Below are positions 19,849 to 28,837 of a DNA stretch of 64,000 nt, one piece after another (position 1 is the first letter of the stretch; each line of letters begins with the position of its first letter). The stretch spans positions 139,771 through 203,770 of the forward strand of contig JAEXOO010000028.1 of NCBI GenBank assembly GCA_023439305.1. The letters run 5' to 3'. The translations under genes and the position numbers were made by a program. This DNA is from Pseudomonadota bacterium (GTDB lineage: Bacteria; Pseudomonadota; Gammaproteobacteria; Burkholderiales; Burkholderiaceae_B). Under the pieces are notes generated by a model. It was not told the origin of the DNA and did not search any database. It saw nothing but the letters and a program-made list of their open reading frames with translations.

Positions 19849-20871
19849 TCAGCCGGGCAGCCGCCCTTCGTCAACCACCACGACGTCCCCCATGGTCACG
19901 GTACAATCGAGCATCGGGATATCCAGATGGCATTCGGTTTCACGTTGGCCGCCCCCCTCGACATTAGGCCCCGTCGAGAACATGAAGCAGCCGGGGAACG
20001 AGCGCGCATCCATTCCGTTTGTTTGACGTTTGTCATACATGCCAAGCGCCGTCCAATGCGCCCGGCTGTGCAGGCCCCATCCCAGATGGGAGACAGCATA
20101 GGCCTCTGGATCCTTGAACGAACCCATGTAATCTTTCAGGTATCGGGCATCGAAACCACCCTGTATGTCCTGGATATAGCCATCCCGGATATCAAGATGG
20201 ATAGGCGTGCGCAAGTAATACTTGAATGGCAGGATGACATCACCGGCATTGAGCACCACTGTGCCATTAGCCGATCCTTCATTGGGCCAGGCACCGATGA
20301 AAGCGCTTGGGCAATGATCCCAGCGCCCTTTCTGTTCCGCAAACCCATACTGCGCCAGGTAGTCCAGCTCGCCAAACGTGGCGATCAAGTCGGTTCCCGC
20401 CTTCGAGCGGACATGCATGCGCCGTGTCTGGCGAAACAGCTCCAGCGCCTGGCACACCGCCACCTTGTCCTCCTGACGCGGCGCAAGGCGTATAAAGGTT
20501 TCAGGGCCTTCCTTCACCAGCACAATGCGGCTGCCCGCATCCAGAATGGCTTTTTGCTCGCCTCCCCGATACATGCCCATCAAATCCACAATAAAAGGCG
20601 TGTTCTTCAATGCCTCTATCACGACCTGATTGGCGGCCAGCGCCGTGGGAGCGTATGCAGCTGTACTGTCTCCGCCCATTTTCGGACCCGGCGCGTCCCC
20701 AAGTTCCAGCACATAGAAAACCTGATCACGTGCCGCTAACACCAGCCTGACCGCCTCCAGATGGGCTGGGTCAGTGATTTCGCCCACCAGGATTGCTACA
20801 GTCTCGTGCGTCTGCAGCTCACTCAGATCCAGCAGATTTCCCCAGGCGGCCAATAATGCCTTAGACACCAT
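19849..20871 (-). CDS. 2,5-dihydroxypyridine 5,6-dioxygenase, NicX-like
   Basis: The 340-residue enzyme aligns well by eye with NicX. Shared blocks include RMHVRSKAGTD, GRWDHCPSAFIGAWPNEGSANGT, SHLGWGL and a C-terminal CHLDIPML. The predicted Fe(II) ligands His262, His315 and Asp317 keep exactly the spacing of His265/His318/Asp320 reported for Pseudomonas putida NicX. The reaction opens the ring of 2,5-dihydroxypyridine to N-formylmaleamate. It is the last gene of a minus-strand cluster whose other members provide the preceding and following steps. Confidence 0.9.
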   Translation of the reverse strand: MVSKALLAAWGNLLDLSELQTHETVAILVGEITDPAHLEAVRLVLAARDQVFYVLELGDAPGPKMGGDSTAAYAPTALAANQVVIEALKNTPFIVDLMGMYRGGEQKAILDAGSRIVLVKEGPETFIRLAPRQEDKVAVCQALELFRQTRRMHVRSKAGTDLIATFGELDYLAQYGFAEQKGRWDHCPSAFIGAWPNEGSANGTVVLNAGDVILPFKYYLRTPIHLDIRDGYIQDIQGGFDARYLKDYMGSFKDPEAYAVSHLGWGLHSRAHWTALGMYDKRQTNGMDARSFPGCFMFSTGPNVEGGGQRETECHLDIPMLDCTVTMGDVVVVDEGRLPG

Positions 20872-20882
20872 CTTTACTCTCC

Positions 20883-21752
20883 TTAATGTGTATGACCCAA
20901 AATAGCCCTGGTCACCTCGGAGTCCGGCTCCGATAGGGCTTCTCTCAGGGAGAAATGGTCATGTCCGCGAGGAAGCATCACCATCGGGCCGCTGCCTGGC
21001 TGTGACCAGGCACGCGCCAGCGTTTCGGCCTGCCGCGCGTACTCGTCCCCTTCTTCCGCGCCGGTCATCAGCACCATGGAGCCTTGGTGCACTCGCTTGA
21101 GCTTTACCGGACTGAACAGCGACACATCGCTCTCGCTCAAACCCAATGTGTCATTCAGGAAGCAGTGCTGAATGGGTTCCAGATCAAAAATGCCACTCAG
21201 CGCGCAAACATGGGTAAGGTCCTGTCGGGCGTCACTCGAAGCAAAAGCTGTTGCGGCCATCATGGCGGCCAGATGCCCGCCGGCAGAATGCCCCGATACC
21301 GAGACTTGTTCAGGATCAATATCCAACTCTGCACTGTGCTTAAACAAGTATTGAATCGCCCGCCTGCACTGCCCCACCAAGGTTTCCATCGACACCGCAG
21401 GCATCAGGCTGTAATTCACGACGGCCAGATTAACCTTGTGCGGCAAGACACCCAGCGCGACATAGGAAAAATCGTTCTTGTGCAGCATGCGCCAATAGCC
21501 GCCATGGAAAAAAACATGCAAAGGCCCGCCGGGATTAGGCCGGAACAGATCCAGAACCTCGTCTGGCCCTGAACCATAGGCCAGATCCTGCAAAAGGCTG
21601 CGACGATACTCGCGGCAGGCCTGCTGATTGAGCACAGACAAGCGCTGCAAATACGCAGGAAAATCAAAACCCGGGTGCTTGCGCACATTGTCATACTCGG
21701 CATCCAGGGCGGACCGATCGTACTGCCGGTAGACAAGATCAGAGGCCGGCAT
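20883..21752 (-). CDS. Kynurenine-formamidase-like alpha/beta hydrolase; candidate N-formylmaleamate deformylase
   Basis: The 289-residue protein has the HGGYW oxyanion-hole motif (VFFHGGYWRMLHKND) and the nucleophile elbow GHSAGGH of the hormone-sensitive-lipase/kynurenine formamidase group; the acid and His lie near the C-terminus (PRGHDHFS). The chosen start at 21752 overlaps the preceding gene by 14 bases. In nicotinate catabolism the step after NicX is removal of a formyl group from N-formylmaleamate. This gene is in the right place and belongs to a family that deformylates N-formylkynurenine. It does not resemble P. putida NicD in length or motifs, so a non-orthologous replacement is inferred. 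Confidence 0.75.
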   Translation of the reverse strand: MPASDLVYRQYDRSALDAEYDNVRKHPGFDFPAYLQRLSVLNQQACREYRRSLLQDLAYGSGPDEVLDLFRPNPGGPLHVFFHGGYWRMLHKNDFSYVALGVLPHKVNLAVVNYSLMPAVSMETLVGQCRRAIQYLFKHSAELDIDPEQVSVSGHSAGGHLAAMMAATAFASSDARQDLTHVCALSGIFDLEPIQHCFLNDTLGLSESDVSLFSPVKLKRVHQGSMVLMTGAEEGDEYARQAETLARAWSQPGSGPMVMLPRGHDHFSLREALSEPDSEVTRAILGHTH

Positions 21753-22461
21753 AGGCCGTCTCCTGCGCCTGTCGCTGATCAAAATGGCGCACGATCTCGT
21801 CCGTATCCAGGACATCGGCGTACTTGCTTGCCATGTCGAATAGATTGACAGCATGCGTGGACGCCAGCCGGTCATAGACCGCATCCTGCGCTACGATGAC
21901 TTTATAGTTGTACGAGCTGGCATCCACCACCGTGCCGCGCACGCAGCCACTGGTCGTGGCTCCGGTAATGACCAGCGTGTCCACACGCTGGGCAATCAGG
22001 TAACTGTTCAGGCTTGTGCCGAAAAAGGCGCTGGGGTGATATTTGGGGATGCAAATATCACCCTCCACGGGCTCGGCCCCCGGAGCGAACTGATAACCCG
22101 CGGGCGGAACCTGCATCACGGCCGGCACCTTGGCGCCGAATTGACCGGCATCGTAATGCCGCTTGGGGGCCACATGCGGAAAGAATACGGGCAAGCCCCT
22201 GTCCCGAAAACACTGCAGCAAGCGGGAGACATTGGGCAGCGCTGCCCAGCCGTATTCGCCGCAACTGGTAGGGTACTCCTTGATGGCCTCTCTCACCGGC
22301 AGCGGGCTGGAGCCTACCGTGCGCCGCTGTACGTCAATCACCAGTAATGCGGCGCGTTCCCCAAACCCAGTGGGACTGCCAAAGCCCGTTGCTTCATACA
22401 GTTTCTGTTCTTCGAGCGGAATCAGGCCGTCCCAAATGTTCTGTTTCATGGCGTCCACCAC
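21739..22461 (-). CDS. NicF-like maleamate amidohydrolase (isochorismatase superfamily)
   Basis: The 240-residue protein has the cysteine-hydrolase triad of the isochorismatase superfamily: Asp in LLVIDVQRRTVG, Lys in IPKYHPSAFFGTSL, and Cys in TGATTSGCVRGTVVDASSY. Isochorismatase-fold maleamate amidase (NicF) converts maleamate to maleate and ammonia, which fits its place after the deformylase step. A maleate isomerase to feed fumarate is not in the window. It begins three bases after the monooxygenase stop codon and overlaps the hydrolase gene downstream. Confidence 0.82.
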   Translation of the reverse strand: MVDAMKQNIWDGLIPLEEQKLYEATGFGSPTGFGERAALLVIDVQRRTVGSSPLPVREAIKEYPTSCGEYGWAALPNVSRLLQCFRDRGLPVFFPHVAPKRHYDAGQFGAKVPAVMQVPPAGYQFAPGAEPVEGDICIPKYHPSAFFGTSLNSYLIAQRVDTLVITGATTSGCVRGTVVDASSYNYKVIVAQDAVYDRLASTHAVNLFDMASKYADVLDTDEIVRHFDQRQAQETAYAGL

Positions 22462-22464
22462 CTA

Positions 22465-23697
22465 TCAAGCACTGTGAATGACGGACGAAGCCGGCTGGCC
22501 TTCAGCCCCTTGCGTCAGCGCGTTGTACTGCAGAATCCAGTCGTAGCGCTCCCGCACCCGGGCAGGACTCCAGGTTTCCTGAATATAGGCCCGAGCCGTG
22601 TCCGGATTGCTCAACGAAGGATGATGGAACACCGGGAGCATATCCATAGAAGCACGCGCTACCTGGTAGCCGCGCTCACGGCGCAACTGGTCGTAGCGCT
22701 GCAAGGCCTCGGCCGGGTCGTCATGACTCGCCAGCAAGCTGACCAGCACGCCGCTATCCTCGAACGCCATATTCACGCCCTGACCCAGATAGGGAACCAT
22801 GGAGTGACTGGCATCTCCCATCAAGGCCGCCCGCCCCTGCACCCAGCTGGGCAGCTCGTCCCGTACAAACAGGCCCCACTTATAGAGCACGTCGGCGCCC
22901 GAGAACATGTCTACAACCTCGGGGTGCCAGCCATCAAAATCGCTCAGCAGCTCCTGCAGAGCCCCGGGTTCCGACCAGGACTCCTGCTCCCAGCGCGAAC
23001 TGTCGACCTGGCCAGAGAAACTGACGAACTCTTCATTGTTGTGATGCACCGGATAGCAGGTGATATGCGCCGTCGGCCCGATCCAGGTGGTAGCGACAGG
23101 CTTGCGATGGCATTCGGACAGACGGCTCATGGGAACAAGCCCGCGCCAGGCGAGTGCATCCGTGAACCGTTGCCCTACTTCTCCGAACAGAGCTCTTCGG
23201 ACCCTGGAATGCACACCATCAGCACCAATGACCACATCGGCCCGAACAGAAGGCTTGCCGTCAAAATGCACCTCAACGCCATCCTCGGAGACATCCACTC
23301 CGGCACACTTGTAGCCCAGCTTGATCTGACCCGGCCGGATTTTCTCGAATGCCTCTACCATGATGCGCAACAGCTCGTACCGAAGCACCATGTACAGGCG
23401 ATGCTCGCCGCTGTTGGCGGCGCCCTGGTTGTAAATCGACCAGGATTCGCCCGTGTTCCACAATCGCACGACCCGGTCCTGCGGTGGCAGATCAATAGCC
23501 CGCAGCGCGGCGCCCAGGCCCAGATCCTCCAGCACGCGCGCACCGTTCATTGAAATCCACAAGCCGGCGCCCAGCTCACGATGCTCGCCCGCCTGCTCAT
23601 ACAGCGTCACATCCATGCCACGACGCGCCAGTCCCAAGGCGCAGGCCATGCCACCCATTCCTGCGCCGACCACGGCGACGTTCAACTTCGTACTCAT
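22465..23697 (-). CDS. FAD-dependent monooxygenase, NicC/HpaM-like
   Basis: The 410-residue class A flavoprotein monooxygenase has the Rossmann motif VGAGMGGMACALGLARRGMDV at the start, the DG motif VVIGADGVHSRVR, and the GD motif LMGDASHSMVPYLGQGVNMAFED. Relatives NicC (6-hydroxynicotinate 3-monooxygenase) and HpaM (5-hydroxypicolinate 2-monooxygenase) both hydroxylate with loss of the carboxyl group to give 2,5-dihydroxypyridine, the NicX substrate. Because a molybdenum hydroxylase is encoded next to it, nicotinate via 6-hydroxynicotinate is the simplest route. A picolinate-type substrate cannot be excluded. Confidence 0.82.
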   Translation of the reverse strand: MSTKLNVAVVGAGMGGMACALGLARRGMDVTLYEQAGEHRELGAGLWISMNGARVLEDLGLGAALRAIDLPPQDRVVRLWNTGESWSIYNQGAANSGEHRLYMVLRYELLRIMVEAFEKIRPGQIKLGYKCAGVDVSEDGVEVHFDGKPSVRADVVIGADGVHSRVRRALFGEVGQRFTDALAWRGLVPMSRLSECHRKPVATTWIGPTAHITCYPVHHNNEEFVSFSGQVDSSRWEQESWSEPGALQELLSDFDGWHPEVVDMFSGADVLYKWGLFVRDELPSWVQGRAALMGDASHSMVPYLGQGVNMAFEDSGVLVSLLASHDDPAEALQRYDQLRRERGYQVARASMDMLPVFHHPSLSNPDTARAYIQETWSPARVRERYDWILQYNALTQGAEGQPASSVIHSA

Positions 23698-23710
23698 AGC
23701 TATAGTCTCC

Positions 23711-24211
23711 TCAAACTACGGATTCGTGCGGGCCTTGCGCTTGCTGCTGACCCACTTCATAAATGGCTTCAAGAATCTTTTGATACCCCGTGCAACGGCA
23801 CAGGCTGCCATGCAGAAAATGCTTGATTTGCTCATGGTCAGGCGCGGCAATCCGCTTGAGCAGTGTCAACGCTGTCATCAGTATTCCCGGCGTGCAGTAC
23901 CCGCACTGCAAAGCCCCGTGACGGGCAAAAGCACGCTGCAAAGCCTGGGCCACTGGTTCCTGCCCCAGCCCCTCGACCGTCAATACATCGCCACCCTGTA
24001 CGTCGGCCGCCAGCGTGCAGCAGCTGGAGCGCAGCCTGCCATTTACTACCACCGCACACGCGCCACAGACTTGCACATCGCAAGAGCGCTTGGTACCCGT
24101 CAAGGCGGCCTGAGTGCGCAAGACATCCACCAGCAAAGCACGATCCTCCAGCTCGAACTGGCGAGGTTCGCCGTTCAGCATGAACTGCACACTTGTCTTT
24201 TCTTCATTCAT
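23711..24211 (-). CDS. Molybdenum hydroxylase, 2Fe-2S subunit
   Basis: The 166-residue protein carries the plant-type 2Fe-2S site (SCDVQVCGACAVVVNG then CC) and the second xanthine-oxidase-type cluster (CGYCTPG and LCRCTGY). The start at 24211 overlaps the FAD-subunit stop as ATGA, indicating translational coupling. It passes electrons from the molybdenum site to FAD. The first cluster reads C-x4-C-x2-C rather than beginning with an extra glycine spacer; all needed cysteines are present. Confidence 0.9.
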   Translation of the reverse strand: MNEEKTSVQFMLNGEPRQFELEDRALLVDVLRTQAALTGTKRSCDVQVCGACAVVVNGRLRSSCCTLAADVQGGDVLTVEGLGQEPVAQALQRAFARHGALQCGYCTPGILMTALTLLKRIAAPDHEQIKHFLHGSLCRCTGYQKILEAIYEVGQQQAQGPHESVV

Positions 24212-25059
24212 TGCCAACACTCCTTGATGGCCCGCCCGGCCAGAACCGCCGACAGATGCTTGCGGTACTCCCCGGTGCCATAGTTGCCATCGGGCACATC
24301 CAAGGGCTCCAGATCCTGGATCGCAGCCTCATACATGTCTTGCTCTTGCGGCCGGGACGCCCCTCCCAGCAGCTCGCACAGCGCTCCCAAGCGTTCAGGG
24401 CGTCCGGTGAGCGAGCCCGCCCAGACCTCCCACTGCACCGAGCCATCGTGCTGCTCAAAGCAAGCGGCCGCCACGCCAGCGGCGGGACGATGCAAGTGGA
24501 CGAATTTTTGATACCAGGCCCGAAAGGGCCGCGCCGGAAGGGGAATACAGATCGCCTGGAGCATCTCTCCCTCTTCAAGATCGGCGGCATAGTCGCCCAG
24601 CAGAAAGTCCGCAACGGGCAGCTCCCGCTCGGTGCCCTGCGCGGCAAGCCGCACTGAGGCACCCAGCGCGGCCAGCATGGCCGGTGGGTCCGCATGAGGT
24701 TCGCCAAAGCACAGATTTCCCGCCAATGTTCCTGTTTCACGCACGCGTATATTGGCGATATGGTCGCTCAGCCGCGCATATCCCGGCAGCAAGCGCTGGA
24801 CCAGAACCGAATCGGCCAACTGCTGGTGGGTGACCAGCGCACCAATCTCCAAGCGACCGTCTTTCTGCGCAATATCGCCAAGCCCGTCGATGCCCTTCAG
24901 ATTGATCAGATGCTCATAGGCAATGACCCGCTCTTTCAAGGCAATCATGGCTTCTGTTCCGCCAGCGTAGTACATGCACTCATCGGGCCATTGCTCAAAC
25001 AAGTCGAAGGCCTCGCCCTGGGAAGCGGGGTGGTGATACTGAAAAGGTCTAGGTCTCAT
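24208..25059 (-). CDS. Molybdenum hydroxylase, FAD-binding subunit
   Basis: The 283-residue protein is a CoxM-type FAD subunit. It begins FQYHHPASQGEAFDLF, has YYAGGTEAMIALKE for the first FAD loop, and IRVRETGTLAGNLCFGEPHADPP for the second (the TxxGN motif is present). It overlaps the CoxG-like gene by 11 bases and the iron-sulphur gene by 4, so all four genes form one coupled unit. It delivers electrons to the final acceptor. Confidence 0.9.
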   Translation of the reverse strand: MRPRPFQYHHPASQGEAFDLFEQWPDECMYYAGGTEAMIALKERVIAYEHLINLKGIDGLGDIAQKDGRLEIGALVTHQQLADSVLVQRLLPGYARLSDHIANIRVRETGTLAGNLCFGEPHADPPAMLAALGASVRLAAQGTERELPVADFLLGDYAADLEEGEMLQAICIPLPARPFRAWYQKFVHLHRPAAGVAAACFEQHDGSVQWEVWAGSLTGRPERLGALCELLGGASRPQEQDMYEAAIQDLEPLDVPDGNYGTGEYRKHLSAVLAGRAIKECWQ

Positions 25060-25513
25060 TGATTCCCTCCAGCGCCGACTTCAGGTTGGCCTCGAACTCG
25101 GAAAAAATCTCGTTACAACGCTTTTTGACGACCGGAAAGCCCAACGTGGCCAATTTGCCTGAGATCTGAATCTCGGCATCAATCTGCAGTGAGCTGCCTT
25201 CGCCTGGCTCGCCGTCAGCGATCACCAGCAGTAAATCGACCAATGCCTGGGTGCCCGTTTTCTTGTCCTTGCCATTGGCCTTGACCGCCACCCGCTCATT
25301 CTCGACGTACTCCACCACAGTGACTTCGGAGGGCATGTTGAACTTGAAAGGGCCAAGCTTTTGCCGAATGACGGCAGAATAGTGCTCACGAAATGCGTGC
25401 TCCTGCACCTCTTCGCACCCTGGGATCATGGCCGCCACCCGCTCCACGTCGAACAGAATGCTCCACAGCTCCTGTCGGGACGCCGCAATGCTTGTCTCAG
25501 TTTTAAAGTTCAC
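25049..25513 (-). CDS. CoxG-like SRPBCC protein
   Basis: The 154-residue protein has the START/SRPBCC fold pattern of CoxG: ASRQELWSILFDVERVAAMIPGCEEV, then beta strands and a C-terminal helix. CoxG of carbon monoxide dehydrogenase clusters is involved in membrane anchoring or maturation of the molybdenum enzyme. Here it sits between the FAD and molybdenum subunits and overlaps both genes, so it probably serves the pyridine hydroxylase. It could deliver electrons to the respiratory membrane by tethering the enzyme. Confidence 0.82.
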   Translation of the reverse strand: MNFKTETSIAASRQELWSILFDVERVAAMIPGCEEVQEHAFREHYSAVIRQKLGPFKFNMPSEVTVVEYVENERVAVKANGKDKKTGTQALVDLLLVIADGEPGEGSSLQIDAEIQISGKLATLGFPVVKKRCNEIFSEFEANLKSALEGINET

Positions 25514-27776
25514 CGCTCTGCTCCTTTTTTGCTTTCAGTGCTCTCCACACCCGCTCCGGTGTAAGAGGAAGATCTTTGAGGCGGATGCCGTAGGACTGGT
25601 GCAGCGCATTAGCTACCGCGGGCGCCAAGGGCAGAATGGAGCCCTCTCCCATGCCACGGGCTCCAAACGGTCCCGGTCCATCTTCGCTTTCTAGAAAATG
25701 GGTATGCATGTCCGGCACCTGGTCCATAGTGGGAATCCGGTAATCGAACATCGTCCCATTGGTCACCAGGCCATCCTCGTAGATGTACTGCTCCATCAAG
25801 GTGTGGCCCAGCGCCTGTACAGCAGCGCCTTCATCCTGCCCCTGAGCGCCCTTCGGGTTGAGCACTTTGCCCACATCCGCTGAAATCGCCAGGGAGTCCA
25901 CCCGAATCTCCCCTGTATCCTGGTCAAGCTGGATATTGCACACGCCGGCAGCGGTTTCCCAAAACAGCGGCGCCTGTTTCAAGCGTCCTTCCCGCTCTTG
26001 TGGCGTGACGCGGCCTATCGCTGCAAATTCACCCGCTTCCATGCCGTAGAAAGCCCGCAGCAGCTCCTTGAAACTGTATTCGCGGCCCTGCAATCGCACG
26101 CCGCCTGGAATCAGGGCCAGATCGCCGAACTCCCGCTCAACGGCTTGGGCAGCCTGCTTGACCTGATCAATAATCTGTTCGCAGGCCAGCTCTATGGCCA
26201 GGCCGATGATGACTGTCGAACGGCTCGCCCCCGTGCCCCAGTCGTAAGGGGCCATCGCGGTATCCGGCTCCAGCACATGGACACGCTCAATGGGCTGATT
26301 CAGCAACCGGGCTGCAATCAGGCGTTGTACTCCCCTGGCCCCCTGCCCGATTTCTGTCGTAGTAGCCGCTATCGTGATCGAGCCGTCGGCCTGCAGGCGC
26401 ACCGTGGCCGCCCCCACGGGCATAATCCCCGGGTCTGTCGCCGCCAGCGCCACGCCTCGGGCCCCGACCTTAGGGAACTGCTCCGACATGGCCAGAGCCT
26501 GCGTCAGCTCCTGCCCGACATCGACATCAATGGGGCGCAGATCCTGCTTCGTCGCCACGCCTTTGGCTGCCAGGTTGCGGCGTCGCATATCCACCGGACT
26601 GATGCCCAGGTCATGGGCCATGATGTCCATCTGCGATTCGCACGCCCAAACCCCTTGCGGCCCCCCAATAGAGCGGAACGAAGCCGCTGGCACCGTGTTG
26701 GTATAGACGGCGCTGGCACGCAACCGTAGATTGGGCGTGACATACGGCCCAATCGCCCGTATGGCCGCCTTGGTGGCGATCGCCGGCCCGGTATCCGCAT
26801 ACGCACCGACATTGGCCAATACCGAAATATCGCGCGCGATGATGCGTCCTTCGCGATCCACCCCTGTACGCACGGTAATCGCAGTGCTGACCCGGCGGCA
26901 GGTCAGCATGGATTCAGCTGCCGTCAGCTGCAATTTGACAGGCCGGCCCACTTTGCGCGACATCGCAACGACTAAAGGGTCCAGTTTGACGGACGCCTTG
27001 CCGCCGAACCCTCCACCGACATAGGGGATATGCACCCGGACACGGGCCAGCTCAATGCCGAACAGTTCGGCACAGACTCGCTGGATCGAACTGGGCGTCT
27101 GCCCGCAACTCCAGATCTCGATATCCTGCTCCGTGCAGGATGCGATGACGCAATGAGGCTCCAAGGCGTAATGAAAAATGCCGGGAAAGCGGAAGGTATC
27201 TTCGTAGTAACGATAAGCAGACTCAAATGCTTCATCCACCTGGCCCTGCTCATAGCTGTACTGGTGACAGATGTTTGTTCCTTCCCGGGGATTGGCCCCC
27301 CCTCGGAAGTAATAGTCGTTCAATGGACGGAACTGCTCATGAACCAGCAGAGCGTCTTCAAGCAAGGCGGCCTCAGGCTCCACGACATAAGGCAGAACCT
27401 CGTACTCGACACTCAACAGCTCCAAGGCGTCATCAGCCGTCGCCTCATCGGCGGCAATGACCGCCGCCACAGGCTCCCCCGCATAGCGCGCCACATCAAT
27501 GGCAATAATGGGCCGGTCCCTGAAATACAGCCCCCAATGGCGTTCGCGCACAAAGCCCTCTTGCAGCAAATCCTGGCCAGTCAGCACACCTAATACACCT
27601 GGCAAGGCCAGCGCCTGCTCGGCATCAATGCTCAAGATGCGAGCATGCGGATGCGGACTGCGCAGCACCTTGGCATATGCCATGCCAGGCACGACCAAAT
27701 CGGTGATGAACTTGGCCTGACCCGTCAGTTTTTCCGCATAGTCGGGTCGGATTTCGTCAGAGGCAGAAATAGTCAT
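25503..27776 (-). CDS. Molybdenum hydroxylase, molybdopterin-binding catalytic subunit
   Basis: The 757-residue protein is a xanthine-dehydrogenase-family large subunit. The N-terminal a/b hammerhead domain has GQAKFITDLVVPGMAYAKVLRSPHPHARI, the Mo-pterin motif is YVGGGFGGK, and the active-site glutamate is in GARGMGEGS near the C-terminus. It would hydroxylate an N-heteroaromatic ring carbon next to nitrogen using water, for example nicotinate to 6-hydroxynicotinate. It differs from Pseudomonas NicA/NicB, where the large subunit carries cytochrome domains; none is seen here. It is the first enzyme gene downstream of the Bug receptor. Confidence 0.9.
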   Translation of the reverse strand: MTISASDEIRPDYAEKLTGQAKFITDLVVPGMAYAKVLRSPHPHARILSIDAEQALALPGVLGVLTGQDLLQEGFVRERHWGLYFRDRPIIAIDVARYAGEPVAAVIAADEATADDALELLSVEYEVLPYVVEPEAALLEDALLVHEQFRPLNDYYFRGGANPREGTNICHQYSYEQGQVDEAFESAYRYYEDTFRFPGIFHYALEPHCVIASCTEQDIEIWSCGQTPSSIQRVCAELFGIELARVRVHIPYVGGGFGGKASVKLDPLVVAMSRKVGRPVKLQLTAAESMLTCRRVSTAITVRTGVDREGRIIARDISVLANVGAYADTGPAIATKAAIRAIGPYVTPNLRLRASAVYTNTVPAASFRSIGGPQGVWACESQMDIMAHDLGISPVDMRRRNLAAKGVATKQDLRPIDVDVGQELTQALAMSEQFPKVGARGVALAATDPGIMPVGAATVRLQADGSITIAATTTEIGQGARGVQRLIAARLLNQPIERVHVLEPDTAMAPYDWGTGASRSTVIIGLAIELACEQIIDQVKQAAQAVEREFGDLALIPGGVRLQGREYSFKELLRAFYGMEAGEFAAIGRVTPQEREGRLKQAPLFWETAAGVCNIQLDQDTGEIRVDSLAISADVGKVLNPKGAQGQDEGAAVQALGHTLMEQYIYEDGLVTNGTMFDYRIPTMDQVPDMHTHFLESEDGPGPFGARGMGEGSILPLAPAVANALHQSYGIRLKDLPLTPERVWRALKAKKEQSGEL

Positions 27777-27818
27777 AACGTACGCTCGGAAATAAGAAAG
27801 AAATAGCGGGCCCGGACA

Positions 27819-28784
27819 CTAATCGATGGAAATGTTGCCGGCCTTGATGACCTGCAGCCATTTCTCGGTATCCCGCTGCTCCAATTCGGCCAGTTGCTCA
27901 GGTGTGCTCAACAAAGGAATAGCGCCATGCATGGACAAGCGCTCCACTACTTCGGGCTGTTGCAGGCTGCGATTGATCTGCTCATTAAGCTTGCGGATCA
28001 CCTCTGGCGGCGTCCCCTTGGGGACATAGACGGCAAACCATGTATTGGCCTCGAAACCGGGCAGCACGGTTTCGTCCAGAGTAGGAACATCCGGCTGCTC
28101 CCGGGTTCGCTCTTTAGTAGTGGCCGCCAAAGCCCGCAAAGTCCCAGCCTCGATATGCTTGAGCACGGCCGGACCCTGCTCGATCACCATATCCACCCGC
28201 TCGGCCAACAAATCGACGATCATGGCTCCGCTGCCCTTGTAGGGGACATGCAGCATGTCTATGCCCGCCTGCTGCTTGAAGAGCTCGGGAAATACGTGTT
28301 GGGACGTGCCCATGCCAGCCGATGCGTAGGCGTATTTAGTGCCGTCCTGCTTGATCATGGCAATCAAGTCCTGGATGCTCTTTGCCGGATGATTGGCCGG
28401 CACGACCACATACGACGGCAAGTTTGCCAAGGTAGCGACTGGCGCCAGCCGATCCTGGGCCTCGTGCATGTTCTTGAGCAGGGACGGCAGGATGGCATGC
28501 AATGACACCGCGCCTACGACCATGGTGTAGCCGTCGGGCTCGGAGCGTGACACATTCTCTGCGCCTATGACCCCCGATGCTCCTGGCCTGTTTTCGACCA
28601 CCACCGGTTGCCCCCATGCCTGATGCAAGCGCTCAGCAACGACGCGAGCCAACATGTCCGTAGCCCCGCCAGGGGGGTAAGGCGCGACGATGCGCAGCGG
28701 CCGATCGGGATACTCCGCTTGAGCGGCGCCTGCCCCCAACGCCGCCACGGCCAGACAGGCAACAGAGAAAAAAAAGCGAAACAT
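27819..28784 (-). CDS. Bug-family (TTT-type) periplasmic solute receptor
   Basis: The 321-residue protein has a signal peptide (FFFSVACLAVAALGAGAAQA) followed by the Bug signature: YPDRPLRIVAPYPPGGATDMLAR, VVENRPGASGVIGAENV, and GMGTSQHVFPELFKQQAGIDMLHVPYKGSG. The start at 28784 has an AAGGAGA site just upstream. Such proteins capture carboxylates or amides in the periplasm. As the first gene of the cluster it would bind the pyridine carboxylate. No TctA/TctB membrane proteins accompany it. Confidence 0.9.
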   Translation of the reverse strand: MFRFFFSVACLAVAALGAGAAQAEYPDRPLRIVAPYPPGGATDMLARVVAERLHQAWGQPVVVENRPGASGVIGAENVSRSEPDGYTMVVGAVSLHAILPSLLKNMHEAQDRLAPVATLANLPSYVVVPANHPAKSIQDLIAMIKQDGTKYAYASAGMGTSQHVFPELFKQQAGIDMLHVPYKGSGAMIVDLLAERVDMVIEQGPAVLKHIEAGTLRALAATTKERTREQPDVPTLDETVLPGFEANTWFAVYVPKGTPPEVIRKLNEQINRSLQQPEVVERLSMHGAIPLLSTPEQLAELEQRDTEKWLQVIKAGNISID

Positions 28785-28837
28785 GAGCGTCTCCTTAGTG
28801 GACATTCCAGCACTAATTAATGTTAATATTCTGCTAG

